Assembly (NCBI GenBank): GCA_018816665.1
Contig: JAHIVM010000081.1
Coordinates: forward strand, 1 to 8,501
Direction: 5' to 3'
Length of the DNA stretch: 8,501 nt
Origin: Candidatus Zixiibacteriota bacterium
Lineage (GTDB): Bacteria; Zixibacteria; MSB-5A5; GN15; FEB-12
Shown: in pieces, positions 1 to 6,360 of the stretch
How positions within the stretch are numbered: position 1 is the stretch's first letter
Layout: every line of letters begins with the position of its first letter
Position numbers and translations under genes: made by a program
Notes under the pieces: generated by a model
What the model was told of the DNA's origin: nothing
Database searches by the model: none
Seen by the model: the letters and a program-made list of their open reading frames with translations, nothing else

Positions 1-550
1 CATGGATTATCTGGTCGAGCGTAGTCTGGAATCGTTTGGCCATGTACACGCCGCCATACAGCCTGAACGGCAAATCGGCATCGGCAACATACGCAAACGA
101 GGGATGTTGGCCGGAGGTGTCGAACTCCATGGTTTCGTAGAGGGTAACACTGTCGTTTATCTCAAAACCTTTAGGTAGAATCAGGGTTTCGCCAACCAGA
201 CCCGGTCGGTGTGATGATGCTACCACGCGATCGCTGTCATCGATCAACTCCAGGAAATCCAGTCCAAACCTGCGAGCGTCGATAGTCGTCCGAGAGGCGG
301 ACCCGCGTTCGGCCAGGAGAACCGTCTCGGCGAACCATTCGGATTCCACCGCTCGTTGCATTGAGGCTGCCACCTCGCGCGTGAACTGAGCACGAAAATC
401 GGTGATCCGTTCAATGTCGGCGGCCGAGTTGCGACGGTACAGGGTTTCATGCTGCTGGGATGAATAGTAATACAGCACACCAATCATAAGGGCCGGCGGC
501 AACAGGGCGATAGCGAACAGGTACAGACGTATGCGGGCGGTGAAGCTCAT
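1..550 (-). CDS. Membrane sensor protein, N-terminal part (probable sensor histidine kinase), truncated by window edge
   Basis: Translating the minus strand from the ATG at 550 gives 183 open codons to the window edge, so the C-terminus is missing. Residues 1-6 are a short basic start (MSFTAR). Residues about 8-30 form one hydrophobic membrane helix with a paired proline in the middle. The rest is a soluble region that should lie outside the membrane. Within it, LIDDSDRVVASS followed by GLVGE resembles the strand-turn pattern of Cache-type sensing domains. Membrane helix plus Cache-like domain is the usual opening of sensor histidine kinases, chemoreceptors or diguanylate cyclases; the output domain is not in the window, so kinase is an inference. 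The ATG overlaps the stop of the upstream gene as ATGA (547-550), and a GGAG lies 8 bases upstream (559-562), so translation is likely coupled. The coupling suggests that this protein works with the solute-binding-like product of the preceding gene. Confidence 0.72.
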   Translation of the reverse strand, partial: MSFTARIRLYLFAIALLPPALMIGVLYYYSSQQHETLYRRNSAADIERITDFRAQFTREVAASMQRAVESEWFAETVLLAERGSASRTTIDARRFGLDFLELIDDSDRVVASSHRPGLVGETLILPKGFEINDSVTLYETMEFDTSGQHPSFAYVADADLPFRLYGGVYMAKRFQTTLDQIIH

Positions 551-1788
551 GGGCGATTCTCCGAGGGCGGGGCGGGCAGAAGAACTCGTGTCGCCGCCCG
601 CATGTCCAGCAAACCGTTGTTGTCAAAGCGAAGACCCCGGACGGTTGCCCGGCCGGTGTAGAATACCGTGGGACGGAACAGGGGAAAGACGCCCAGGTCT
701 TCCATCAGCCGCTGCTCGGCCAGAGCGAGATAGAAGTCATAGCGATTGCGATCAACCGCCCCGGCAGCCGACTGAAAGTACTTCTGAATGAGCGAGACAT
801 TCTCACGGGCCAGTGTGCCCGGCACCGCGTCCCGCGCGACCTGAACATAGAGCTGGTGCAGACCGGCCGACGGCAGCGATGAATCTGCTGATACGTACAC
901 GAACCTTACGTCGGCAATCGAAGAATCGTCAACGATCGTCACCTGGCAGCGATCACGCGAGAGCACATCGGCAAAATACGCCGCCAGTCGCGCAAGCGAG
1001 GGCGACGAGGCATACAGGCGCAGTTGTGTGGGACGTTCGGCCATGGCAGCCAGCAGATCGCGTCCCCGGCCGGCATCGTACGGAAACCGTCGGCCGGTTT
1101 CATCGGACGGATGCAGAAACGACGACACCGAACTGGGCGCGTCACCATCGGTGTGAAGCGACAGCCGGTCAGGATCCAGACGATAGTACATCGAGGTCGT
1201 AAGTTGGCCGTCCTGGTTGTACGGCCGGGAAACATTGGGTACCATCGCAGCCACCTTCATCCACGGCTGAGACATCGTGACAGTATTGCCCGGCATTGGC
1301 AGGATGCGGCGGAATGACAGGCAACCGTCAAGAACGCCACGACTGAAGTCATCCTGCAAGGCTGTATGCGAATTGTAGGTTCGTATTTGAACTGTGGCGG
1401 CATGAGTGTTTTTGATTGAGTCCTGTCGAGTAACGAGCAGCGGCGATTCGGCAATATCGGTCCCAATGACAACAACGCCGTGGTCCTCGACCGACGCCGG
1501 CTCGACGCGAACATCCAGCGCCGATATGTCAAAAGAGTCAAGCACATTGACGGCAGGTTCAGACACCGCAATCCCCAGATAGGCGTGCTCGATCAGCCCC
1601 CGATACACGACCGAGTCCCCCTGTCGGACCGTGAACCGGCACCACGGGAATACGTTCGCTTCTTCGCCGGTATCGAGATACAACCGACCCGCCCGATATT
1701 GCAGCACGCGGCACGGGATATCCTCGGCTTCGGCCGTACCGGACAGGAACATCAGCACAAGGACTGACCCGATTATCAGGTATTTCAG
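547..1788 (-). CDS. Secreted protein with family 5 solute-binding-protein-like C-terminus, probable partner of the downstream sensor
   Basis: This is a 413-residue protein if it starts at the CTG at 1786-1788. That start places a clean signal peptide at residues 1-21 (KYLIIGSVLVLMFL core, AEA before the cleavage point), directly behind a strong ribosome binding site. Residues about 24-85 are rich in alternating strand patterns (RVLQYRAGRLYLDTGEE) and may be a small beta domain. The C-terminal half matches the look of extracellular solute-binding proteins family 5 (peptide/nickel binders). YDAGRGRDLLAAM (about 237-249) is like the usual 'YDPEKAKALL' segment, and EQRLMEDLGVFPLFRP followed by VRGL (about 358-386) is like the family's 'PLY...VKG' segment. 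At 413 residues it is shorter than the usual 500 or so, and the N-terminal family signature is not obvious, so the family call is moderate. No permease or ATPase genes are adjacent; the next gene, overlapping by four bases, is a membrane sensor. A sensory rather than transport role is therefore likely, by inference. Confidence 0.7.
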   Translation of the reverse strand: MKYLIIGSVLVLMFLSGTAEAEDIPCRVLQYRAGRLYLDTGEEANVFPWCRFTVRQGDSVVYRGLIEHAYLGIAVSEPAVNVLDSFDISALDVRVEPASVEDHGVVVIGTDIAESPLLVTRQDSIKNTHAATVQIRTYNSHTALQDDFSRGVLDGCLSFRRILPMPGNTVTMSQPWMKVAAMVPNVSRPYNQDGQLTTSMYYRLDPDRLSLHTDGDAPSSVSSFLHPSDETGRRFPYDAGRGRDLLAAMAERPTQLRLYASSPSLARLAAYFADVLSRDRCQVTIVDDSSIADVRFVYVSADSSLPSAGLHQLYVQVARDAVPGTLARENVSLIQKYFQSAAGAVDRNRYDFYLALAEQRLMEDLGVFPLFRPTVFYTGRATVRGLRFDNNGLLDMRAATRVLLPAPPSENRP

Positions 1789-1793
1789 AGGAA

Positions 1794-1800
1794 CCTCCTT
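1794..1800 (-). promoter_or_regulatory. Strong ribosome binding site that selects a CTG start
   Basis: The minus strand reads AAGGAGG, then TTCCT, then CTG AAA TAC. The consensus Shine-Dalgarno therefore sits 5 bases upstream of an in-frame CTG and of no ATG, GTG or TTG. The identical AAGGAGG at 2101-2107 sits 5 bases before the ATG of the divergent gene, which supports the same spacing being used here. The longer reading frame opening at a GTG (1846-1848) would put the ribosome binding site inside the coding sequence and bury the signal peptide behind 20 extra residues. Confidence 0.7.
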
Positions 1801-1850
1801 GCAGGCGATCCGGGATCGGTTGAAAGCGGCGCGGATTCCGGTTCGCACCC

Positions 1851-1856
1851 GTTATA
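1851..1856 (-). promoter_or_regulatory. Putative -10 element for the minus-strand operon
   Basis: The minus strand reads TATAAC, five of six matches to the TATAAT consensus. A matching -35 is weak (CTTTCA about 15 bases upstream), so an activator may be needed. If used, transcription would begin near 1844, after the upstream GTG at 1846-1848. That gives a leader of roughly 55 bases to the CTG start and argues against the GTG as the initiation codon. Confidence 0.4.
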
Positions 1857-1918
1857 CAATCAAGTCTCCCGTGAAAGCGGGCACAACATCAAAGATCCAG
1901 CTCAATGTGTGTTTTTTG

Positions 1919-1978
1919 TGACACATCTAATGCGCTGGTGGGCAGCGCCTTATCATTCGAACCTGTTAGGATGTGTCA
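1919..1978. repeat. Long imperfect inverted repeat in the divergent control region
   Basis: The left arm TGACACATCTAA (1919-1930) is complementary to the right arm TTAGGATGTGTCA (1966-1978). The match is 12 pairs with one extra G in the right arm; the outer nine pairs (1919-1927 with 1970-1978) are perfect. Inside lies a second perfect dyad, GCGCTG (1932-1937) and CAGCGC (1943-1948), around a 5-base loop. The region lies between the two divergent -10-like sites, so it is more likely a protein-binding site in DNA than an RNA structure. Which regulator binds is unknown. Confidence 0.55.
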
Positions 1979-1988
1979 ACGGTGACAC
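1973..1988. promoter_or_regulatory. 16-bp palindrome GTGTCA-N4-TGACAC, putative operator
   Basis: GTGTCA (1973-1978) and TGACAC (1983-1988) are perfect inverted half-sites separated by ACGG, a typical layout for a dimeric helix-turn-helix regulator. The left half-site is also the end of the right arm of the larger inverted repeat, and a third copy of TGACAC occurs at 1919-1924. The spacing of the two TGACAC copies is 64 bases, about six helical turns. It lies about 45 bases upstream of the -10-like site of the plus-strand lipoprotein gene. Role as operator is inference. Confidence 0.5.
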
Positions 1989-2030
1989 GTTCGCGGCTGA
2001 CTTGAATATGGTACCGCAAGGTTAAGTCGC

Positions 2031-2041
2031 TGCTATACAAT
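2031..2041 (+). promoter_or_regulatory. Putative extended -10 promoter for the propeller lipoprotein gene
   Basis: The segment TGCTATACAAT contains TACAAT (five of six to TATAAT), or alternatively TATACA preceded by the extended -10 motif TGC. No acceptable -35 is seen 16-18 bases upstream; a TTGAAT at 2002-2007 is too far. The nearby palindrome could place an activator here. The transcript would have a leader of about 65 bases. Confidence 0.4.
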
Positions 2042-2112
2042 ACCTTACGATTTCGGCACGGACCTTGTATTGACCCGGGACAGCAACGAACCAAACAAGC
2101 AAGGAGGTCGAA

Positions 2113-3195
2113 ATGTTTAAGCAGATTTTCACCAGAATGATCGCCACCATCGTGGTCCTCGGCGCCTTCATCGCCGTCGGATGCACCGAAGACGGTGATG
2201 CCGATTCCTCGGGATTCATGACTGAGGTCGTTGACTCCCTGGCCCTGGCCGTCGCCGAGAATATCGCGGCCGATTCCAACGATGCCCAGAAACGCACCGG
2301 GACCCCTGTCGTTCCCGCCCTGGATCTCGCTGTGACCGCACAAAACGGGTCACAGGGTGCGCCGCCGATCAATGATTTTATTACCGACGGTGACCTGGTA
2401 TATGCCGTCGACGATCTGGGACTCTCGGTCTATGACCTGGCGTCCGAGGGCGGATTCGTACTGGAGGGGACCGGTGCCCTGAAGGCGGTTGCCGAGCATG
2501 CCGGCGACGTCTACGTGGGTGGAGAGCAACTTTACCGGGTGATCGGCACGGAACTGTTTCCCGATGAATCACTGTTCAAAGGCGGCATCAATGTACTCTA
2601 CAGCTATGGACCGTCGCTCATGGTTGGTACCACCGAGGGACTGTATATGCGCAACATCCTCGGCTGTCTGCCGGTACTCGAGGAGATGAATGTCACCTCG
2701 CTGGTGGCCGATGAGCAGGGATTGTGGATTGGCACCGACGGTGACGGGTTGTATCGCTGGGACGGAGAAGAGTTCAAGCGGCGTTTCCTGGCCCGCGACC
2801 GCAGCCTGTTTGATCGCGTGACCTCGCTCGATGCCAACCACGGCCATCTGTACATGGGTACGCCCAACGGCATGTTTGTGTACAACGGCGGCAGCTGGAG
2901 AGAATACACGGTCGAGGACGGTCTGCCTGCTAATGAGGTGGTCAGTATCGATGCCAACGGGTGGTATGTGTATGTGGGGACGGCATCCGGCGTGGCAACT
3001 TTTCACGAAGGTACTTTCACGCCGACCGACAAACTGGAGTCGAGACAGATAACGGTTGTCAAACGCAAAGGGGGCAAGGTCTTCGCTGGCACCGTGGGAC
3101 AGGGTCTGTTGCTCAAAAACGGACCGACTGTTCGAACCCTCATCGGGGGGGCATCCCATCAAACCGATCCCGGCCTGGCTTCACTGGCACGCTAG
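2113..3195 (+). CDS. Lipoprotein with a seven-repeat beta-propeller (Reg_prop/WD40-like)
   Basis: A 360-residue protein. The ATG follows AAGGAGG with a 5-base spacer. Residues 1-23 are a basic then hydrophobic signal sequence ending AVG before Cys24, a lipobox, so the protein should be lipid-anchored on the outer side of the envelope. A low-complexity linker (about 25-84) follows. Then come seven repeats starting near residues 86, 123, 159, 194, 236, 275 and 313, each 36-42 residues with the pattern 'V-x-S-(L/I)-...-(L/V)-(Y/W)-(V/I/M)-G-T-x-x-G-L-x-x-(Y/W)-x-G'. The best examples are GLWIGTDGDGLYRWDGEEF, HLYMGTPNGMFVYNGG and YVYVGTASGVATFHEG. This matches the two-component regulator propeller family, usually found as the sensing half of larger receptor kinases; here it is alone. 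Seven repeats suggest one closed seven-bladed ring. No catalytic residues are recognised. It is likely a binding or scaffold protein, and its ligand is unknown. It shares a divergent control region with the solute-binding/sensor operon. Confidence 0.85.
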   Translation: MFKQIFTRMIATIVVLGAFIAVGCTEDGDADSSGFMTEVVDSLALAVAENIAADSNDAQKRTGTPVVPALDLAVTAQNGSQGAPPINDFITDGDLVYAVDDLGLSVYDLASEGGFVLEGTGALKAVAEHAGDVYVGGEQLYRVIGTELFPDESLFKGGINVLYSYGPSLMVGTTEGLYMRNILGCLPVLEEMNVTSLVADEQGLWIGTDGDGLYRWDGEEFKRRFLARDRSLFDRVTSLDANHGHLYMGTPNGMFVYNGGSWREYTVEDGLPANEVVSIDANGWYVYVGTASGVATFHEGTFTPTDKLESRQITVVKRKGGKVFAGTVGQGLLLKNGPTVRTLIGGASHQTDPGLASLAR

Positions 3196-3224
3196 CCGGC
3201 AGGGATTCTCATCAGGGGGCGGTT

Positions 3225-3254
3225 CAGGCCTCCCGGCATTCGCCGGGGGGCCTG
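3225..3254. terminator. 13-bp GC-rich hairpin between convergent genes, probable bidirectional terminator
   Basis: Arms 3225-3237 and 3242-3254 pair over 13 positions around the loop ATTC; the only imperfect position is 3231-3248, a G-U pair in plus-strand RNA and an A-C mismatch in minus-strand RNA. It lies 29 bases after the stop of the lipoprotein gene and 20 bases after the stop of the convergent kinase gene. Neither side has a T-run, so classical intrinsic termination may be weak; it may instead block readthrough or protect 3' ends. Confidence 0.6.
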
Positions 3255-3274
3255 TGGATATTGTGGCAGTACGC

Positions 3275-6139
3275 TCAGCCTGTCCGGTTGTTGTCGTCGG
3301 GCAGATCGGTCGGCAGAATGATCGTGAATTTGGTGCCCTTGCCAACTTCACTTTCGGCATAGATATGGCCGTTGTGATCCTGTATGATTTGGTAGCAGAT
3401 GGACAGTCCCAGCCCGGTTCCCACACCCACACCCTTGGTCGTAAATCCGGGGTCGAAAATGCGTTTCAGATTTTCCGGCCTGATCCCGGCGCCATCATCT
3501 TCGAACGTGATGCAAACCAGACCGTTTTGCATCGACGTCCCAATCGTGATCGTGCCCTTGCCTTTGATCGCCTGGCGCGCATTGACCAGCAGGTTGAGAA
3601 ATACCTGGTTCAACCGGCCGGGATAACATCGGACTGGCGGGATCATTCCGAAGTTGCGAACCACGGTGATGTTGTGTTTCAGCTCGTGATGGATGAGGGT
3701 CAGAGTGTCCTCGATGCCTTCATTGATGCTCGCGGTTTTGACATCGGCCTCGTCCAAACGCGCGAAAGACCGCAACCGTCGCACGATATTCGAAACACGC
3801 TCGATTCCCGAGTCGATTACATCGTTGGCGTCCATCATGACCTTGAGCGCTCTGGTCAAGGTGGGATGACTACGGGATAACTCGGTTGCCTCGGATTCAA
3901 AAATCGCCAGGATTTTGGCCGCGGCGCGTTTCTGAGTGTCGTGCATGCTGCTCACCGCGCCGAACGGCGTATTGATTTCGTGAGCCACGCCGGCCACCAG
4001 CATACCCAGGGAAGCCATCTTTTCCGTTTGCACCAGTTGTGTCTGGGTGTCGCGGAGTTCGCGATTGGCTTTTTCCAGACTCTCAAAAGCCTCGCGTAAT
4101 TCGGTGACATCGTTGGCGACACCAATGGCCTCGATAACACCGCCGTCGTCATTGCGAATAACCGAGGCATTTGACGTAAACCACTTCCACCGGCCGGATT
4201 TGGTTTTCAGGCGATACAAGTACTCGCCGTCGTGTTCGTCATGCGGCTTCGGCATCCCCGCGGCAATCCATTTGCGGTACTCCGTACGATCATCCGGGTG
4301 AATAATGCGGTCGATCGAATCCCCCAGAAATTCTGAAACCTCGTAACCGGTGGCAGCGGTGAACTGCGGCGAGAGATATGTCAGGGTGCCATCGGGGGTG
4401 AGCGCGTAGATGACATCGGTGGCGTTTTCGACCAGACGACGAAATCGTTGTTCACTGAGACGCAGCGCTTCCTGGGTGGATCGCATGTCGGTGATGTCGA
4501 TGCCGATGGCAATAATGAACTCGACATTGTTGTCCTTGTCGAGTAAGGCGGTGTTGGCCCAGGAGATGAGGCGCAGGGTGTCATCGTGGCTGCGCCAGTG
4601 GTTTTCGCCGTTCACGATCGGTTCCCCGGCGGCCAGGCGTTTGAACCGCTCCCGGATCATCGCCACCTCTTCGGGGATGATAAAAAAGTCCCAGAACGGC
4701 TTACCGATCACCTCGCGACAGCGAGCGCCGCTGACTTTCTCGCACTCGGCATTGAACCGGACAATCCGACCATCGGCATCAAACACAATGACCATGGCCC
4801 CGGCCGTATCGAGGACGGCGGACATGAAATTCCGCTCCTTCTGCAGCGCTTCCTCTGCTTCCTTGAGGTCGGTGATATCGGTGATGAACTCCAGATCGGC
4901 GGGACCGCCCTCCCATTCTATGGGCACAGCACTGGAATGAATCCAACGAATCTGACCCGTCGCGCTCTTCACGCGGAACGACTGCGTGGGGGACACACGC
5001 TCTCCGTTCATCTGGCGTCGGAACCGTTCGTGGATCCTCGGCATGTCATCCGGGTGCACCAACTCGGCACGATTCATCTTCAGCAACTCGTCCCGACTGT
5101 ATCCCGACATTCGAGTCATGCTGGAATTCACAAACAAAAATCGCGGTCCCCGGGCGACCGCTATACCCTCGTAGGCGTTTTCAATCAACAGGCGGTACTT
5201 GGCCTCGGTCGCCTGCAATTCGCGGGTGCGACGACGTACCCGGATGCGAAGTGAGATGATATGAATGACCAGAAACAAGGCGGCCATGACAACTGTGGTT
5301 CGTAACCAGTACCGGTGTACCCATTCGGGCATGATGCCGCTTCGCGGAAACCAGTGGATGAAAAGATCCTCAATTTCATCTTCGTTGATTTGCTCAATAC
5401 CGGTACTCAGGTCGCGCAGCAGTGCGTGCTCGCCCTGCCTGACGGCAGCGCAGAACTTGCCTACGTACAGCGTCTGAGTGACATCAAATGCCTTTTCGGC
5501 CTTGAGCTTCATCAGGAAATACTGCCCAACCGGCATGTCCATCACGAACGCATCAATCTCTCCCGTCGCGGCGGCGGTGACGAGGCTCTCGAAATCCGGA
5601 TATTCGCGGAGGTTGACTGCGGGATAGAAGTCGGCCAGGTACTCCACGGATCGATCACCGCGCGTTACGCCCACGGGATGACTCCCGATTGTCGCCAGAT
5701 CTTTGATCCCCGTCGACTGACGAGTAATCAGGGAGGTTTTGATTTCCATGAAAGACTGCGAGAAATCCAGGAAGCCATCACGCTCGGGCGTGTAGAAGAT
5801 TCCCGGTATGACCGATCTGGGCTCGGTGCGGACCCGGTCTACGCAGTTGGCCCAGGTATCGGCCTCAAAACGCACCGGCACGCCGGTCTTTTTTGACCAG
5901 AGTCTCCAGTAATCGACCAGCAACCCCCGAGAGTGTCCAGCCTCATCGACATAAAACAGGGGGCGATAATCCCGGGCGTGAAGCAGCGTTACCACCGATG
6001 AGTCGCGGGCCGGGTCGGATGCCCCGGCTGGTGCGGCGGCTGCGGCCAGAACCACAAGCAGGACCAAGGCCAGGACCGGCGTCCGGAGACAGGCCCGATC
6101 CCGTTGGGGGAAGCCAGGATATGCAGATTGTAGACCCAT
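3275..6139 (-). CDS. Sensor histidine kinase: solute-binding (SBP_bac_3-like) domain, TM, three PAS, HisKA, HATPase
   Basis: A 954-residue membrane kinase. Residues about 20-40 form a signal peptide (hydrophobic stretch ending APAGA). Residues about 48-265 look like a family 3 periplasmic binding (Venus flytrap) domain: YRPLFYVDEAGHSRGLLVDY, FSQSF, GSHPVGVTRGDRSVEYL and GEIDAFVMDMPVGQ are in family order. One membrane helix follows (about 281-298). Then come three PAS domains (about 313-427, 433-552, 561-682), each ending in the typical 'DITDLKEAE' style segment and the first and third containing HPDD. A coiled linker (about 683-705) leads to HisKA with phospho-acceptor His720 in VAGVAHEINTP. 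HATPase motifs are complete: N-box NQVFLNLLVNARQAI (Asn849, Asn853), DDGAGI (881-886), FDPGFTTK and GTGLGL (907-912). It should autophosphorylate on binding a small molecule outside the membrane and pass phosphate to a response regulator. It has no receiver domain, and no regulator gene is in the window. Family 3 domains usually bind amino acids or related polar compounds; the ligand is unknown. The ATG at 6139 lacks a ribosome binding site. Confidence 0.95.
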   Translation of the reverse strand: MGLQSAYPGFPQRDRACLRTPVLALVLLVVLAAAAAPAGASDPARDSSVVTLLHARDYRPLFYVDEAGHSRGLLVDYWRLWSKKTGVPVRFEADTWANCVDRVRTEPRSVIPGIFYTPERDGFLDFSQSFMEIKTSLITRQSTGIKDLATIGSHPVGVTRGDRSVEYLADFYPAVNLREYPDFESLVTAAATGEIDAFVMDMPVGQYFLMKLKAEKAFDVTQTLYVGKFCAAVRQGEHALLRDLSTGIEQINEDEIEDLFIHWFPRSGIMPEWVHRYWLRTTVVMAALFLVIHIISLRIRVRRRTRELQATEAKYRLLIENAYEGIAVARGPRFLFVNSSMTRMSGYSRDELLKMNRAELVHPDDMPRIHERFRRQMNGERVSPTQSFRVKSATGQIRWIHSSAVPIEWEGGPADLEFITDITDLKEAEEALQKERNFMSAVLDTAGAMVIVFDADGRIVRFNAECEKVSGARCREVIGKPFWDFFIIPEEVAMIRERFKRLAAGEPIVNGENHWRSHDDTLRLISWANTALLDKDNNVEFIIAIGIDITDMRSTQEALRLSEQRFRRLVENATDVIYALTPDGTLTYLSPQFTAATGYEVSEFLGDSIDRIIHPDDRTEYRKWIAAGMPKPHDEHDGEYLYRLKTKSGRWKWFTSNASVIRNDDGGVIEAIGVANDVTELREAFESLEKANRELRDTQTQLVQTEKMASLGMLVAGVAHEINTPFGAVSSMHDTQKRAAAKILAIFESEATELSRSHPTLTRALKVMMDANDVIDSGIERVSNIVRRLRSFARLDEADVKTASINEGIEDTLTLIHHELKHNITVVRNFGMIPPVRCYPGRLNQVFLNLLVNARQAIKGKGTITIGTSMQNGLVCITFEDDGAGIRPENLKRIFDPGFTTKGVGVGTGLGLSICYQIIQDHNGHIYAESEVGKGTKFTIILPTDLPDDNNRTG

Positions 6140-6146
6140 GGTGTTA

Positions 6147-6175
6147 AAAGTAACCCTTTATTGGCAGAATTTCAA
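6147..6175 (-). promoter_or_regulatory. Putative promoter of the sensor kinase, possibly giving a leaderless mRNA
   Basis: The minus strand carries TTGAAA (6170-6175, five of six to the -35 consensus), a 17-base spacer and TACTTT (6147-6152, three of six to the -10 consensus). Only seven bases (TAACACC) separate this -10-like site from the ATG at 6139, so the expected first transcribed base is at or next to the start codon. No Shine-Dalgarno is seen upstream of that ATG, which agrees with a leaderless transcript. The -10 match is poor, so confidence is low. Confidence 0.35.
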
Positions 6176-6290
6176 ACCCGAATCCCTATCCTTCTCACCA
6201 TCACAGGACGGATTCGGTCCCGGAAAATCGCAGCCCTGTCGATAGTACGAAGGCTAGTTCCGGCTCTGCGGAGGCAATTCTCACTAAGTA

Positions 6291-6318
6291 TTGACTTTTG
6301 CCACCGGCCGCCTTTATT
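6291..6318 (+). promoter_or_regulatory. Putative promoter of the gcvT operon
   Basis: TTGACT (6291-6296, five of six to TTGACA) is followed after 16 bases by TTTATT (6313-6318, four of six to TATAAT). Transcription would begin near 6325, giving a leader of about 36 bases. The divergent region 6140-6360 otherwise shows no recognised riboswitch or RNA gene; the glycine riboswitch often found before gcv genes in other bacteria is not apparent. Confidence 0.45.
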
Positions 6319-6337
6319 ACCGGGGGAACTAACGTAC

Positions 6338-6358
6338 TAAAGTGATTGTGAGACTTTA
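6338..6358 (+). repeat. Small inverted repeat just before the gcvT start
   Basis: TAAAGT (6338-6343) and ACTTTA (6353-6358) are perfect complements around a 9-base loop, ending two bases before the ATG. The only weak ribosome-binding-like bases (GTGAG, 6348-6352) lie in the loop. It could be an RNA hairpin affecting initiation or a small operator; the short AU-rich stem could also be chance. Confidence 0.3.
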
Positions 6359-6360
6359 AG

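Noticed and set aside
1789..1848. GTG at 1846-1848 as the start of the solute-binding-like protein
   Set aside because: It would place a consensus ribosome binding site inside the gene and put 20 polar residues ahead of an otherwise ideal signal peptide; the CTG at 1788 fits better.
3056..3880. A 274-codon open frame on the plus strand spanning the lipoprotein end and the kinase C-terminus
   Set aside because: It overlaps two well-supported genes, including the kinase ATPase domain in antisense, and crosses the convergent hairpin; no family resemblance.
4586..5254. A 222-codon plus-strand open frame inside the kinase
   Set aside because: Antisense to the PAS-domain region with no ribosome binding site or recognisable product.
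6180..6360. Glycine riboswitch ahead of gcvT
   Set aside because: No recognisable tandem aptamer pattern was seen and the predicted leader is only about 36 bases; a covariance-model search would settle it.
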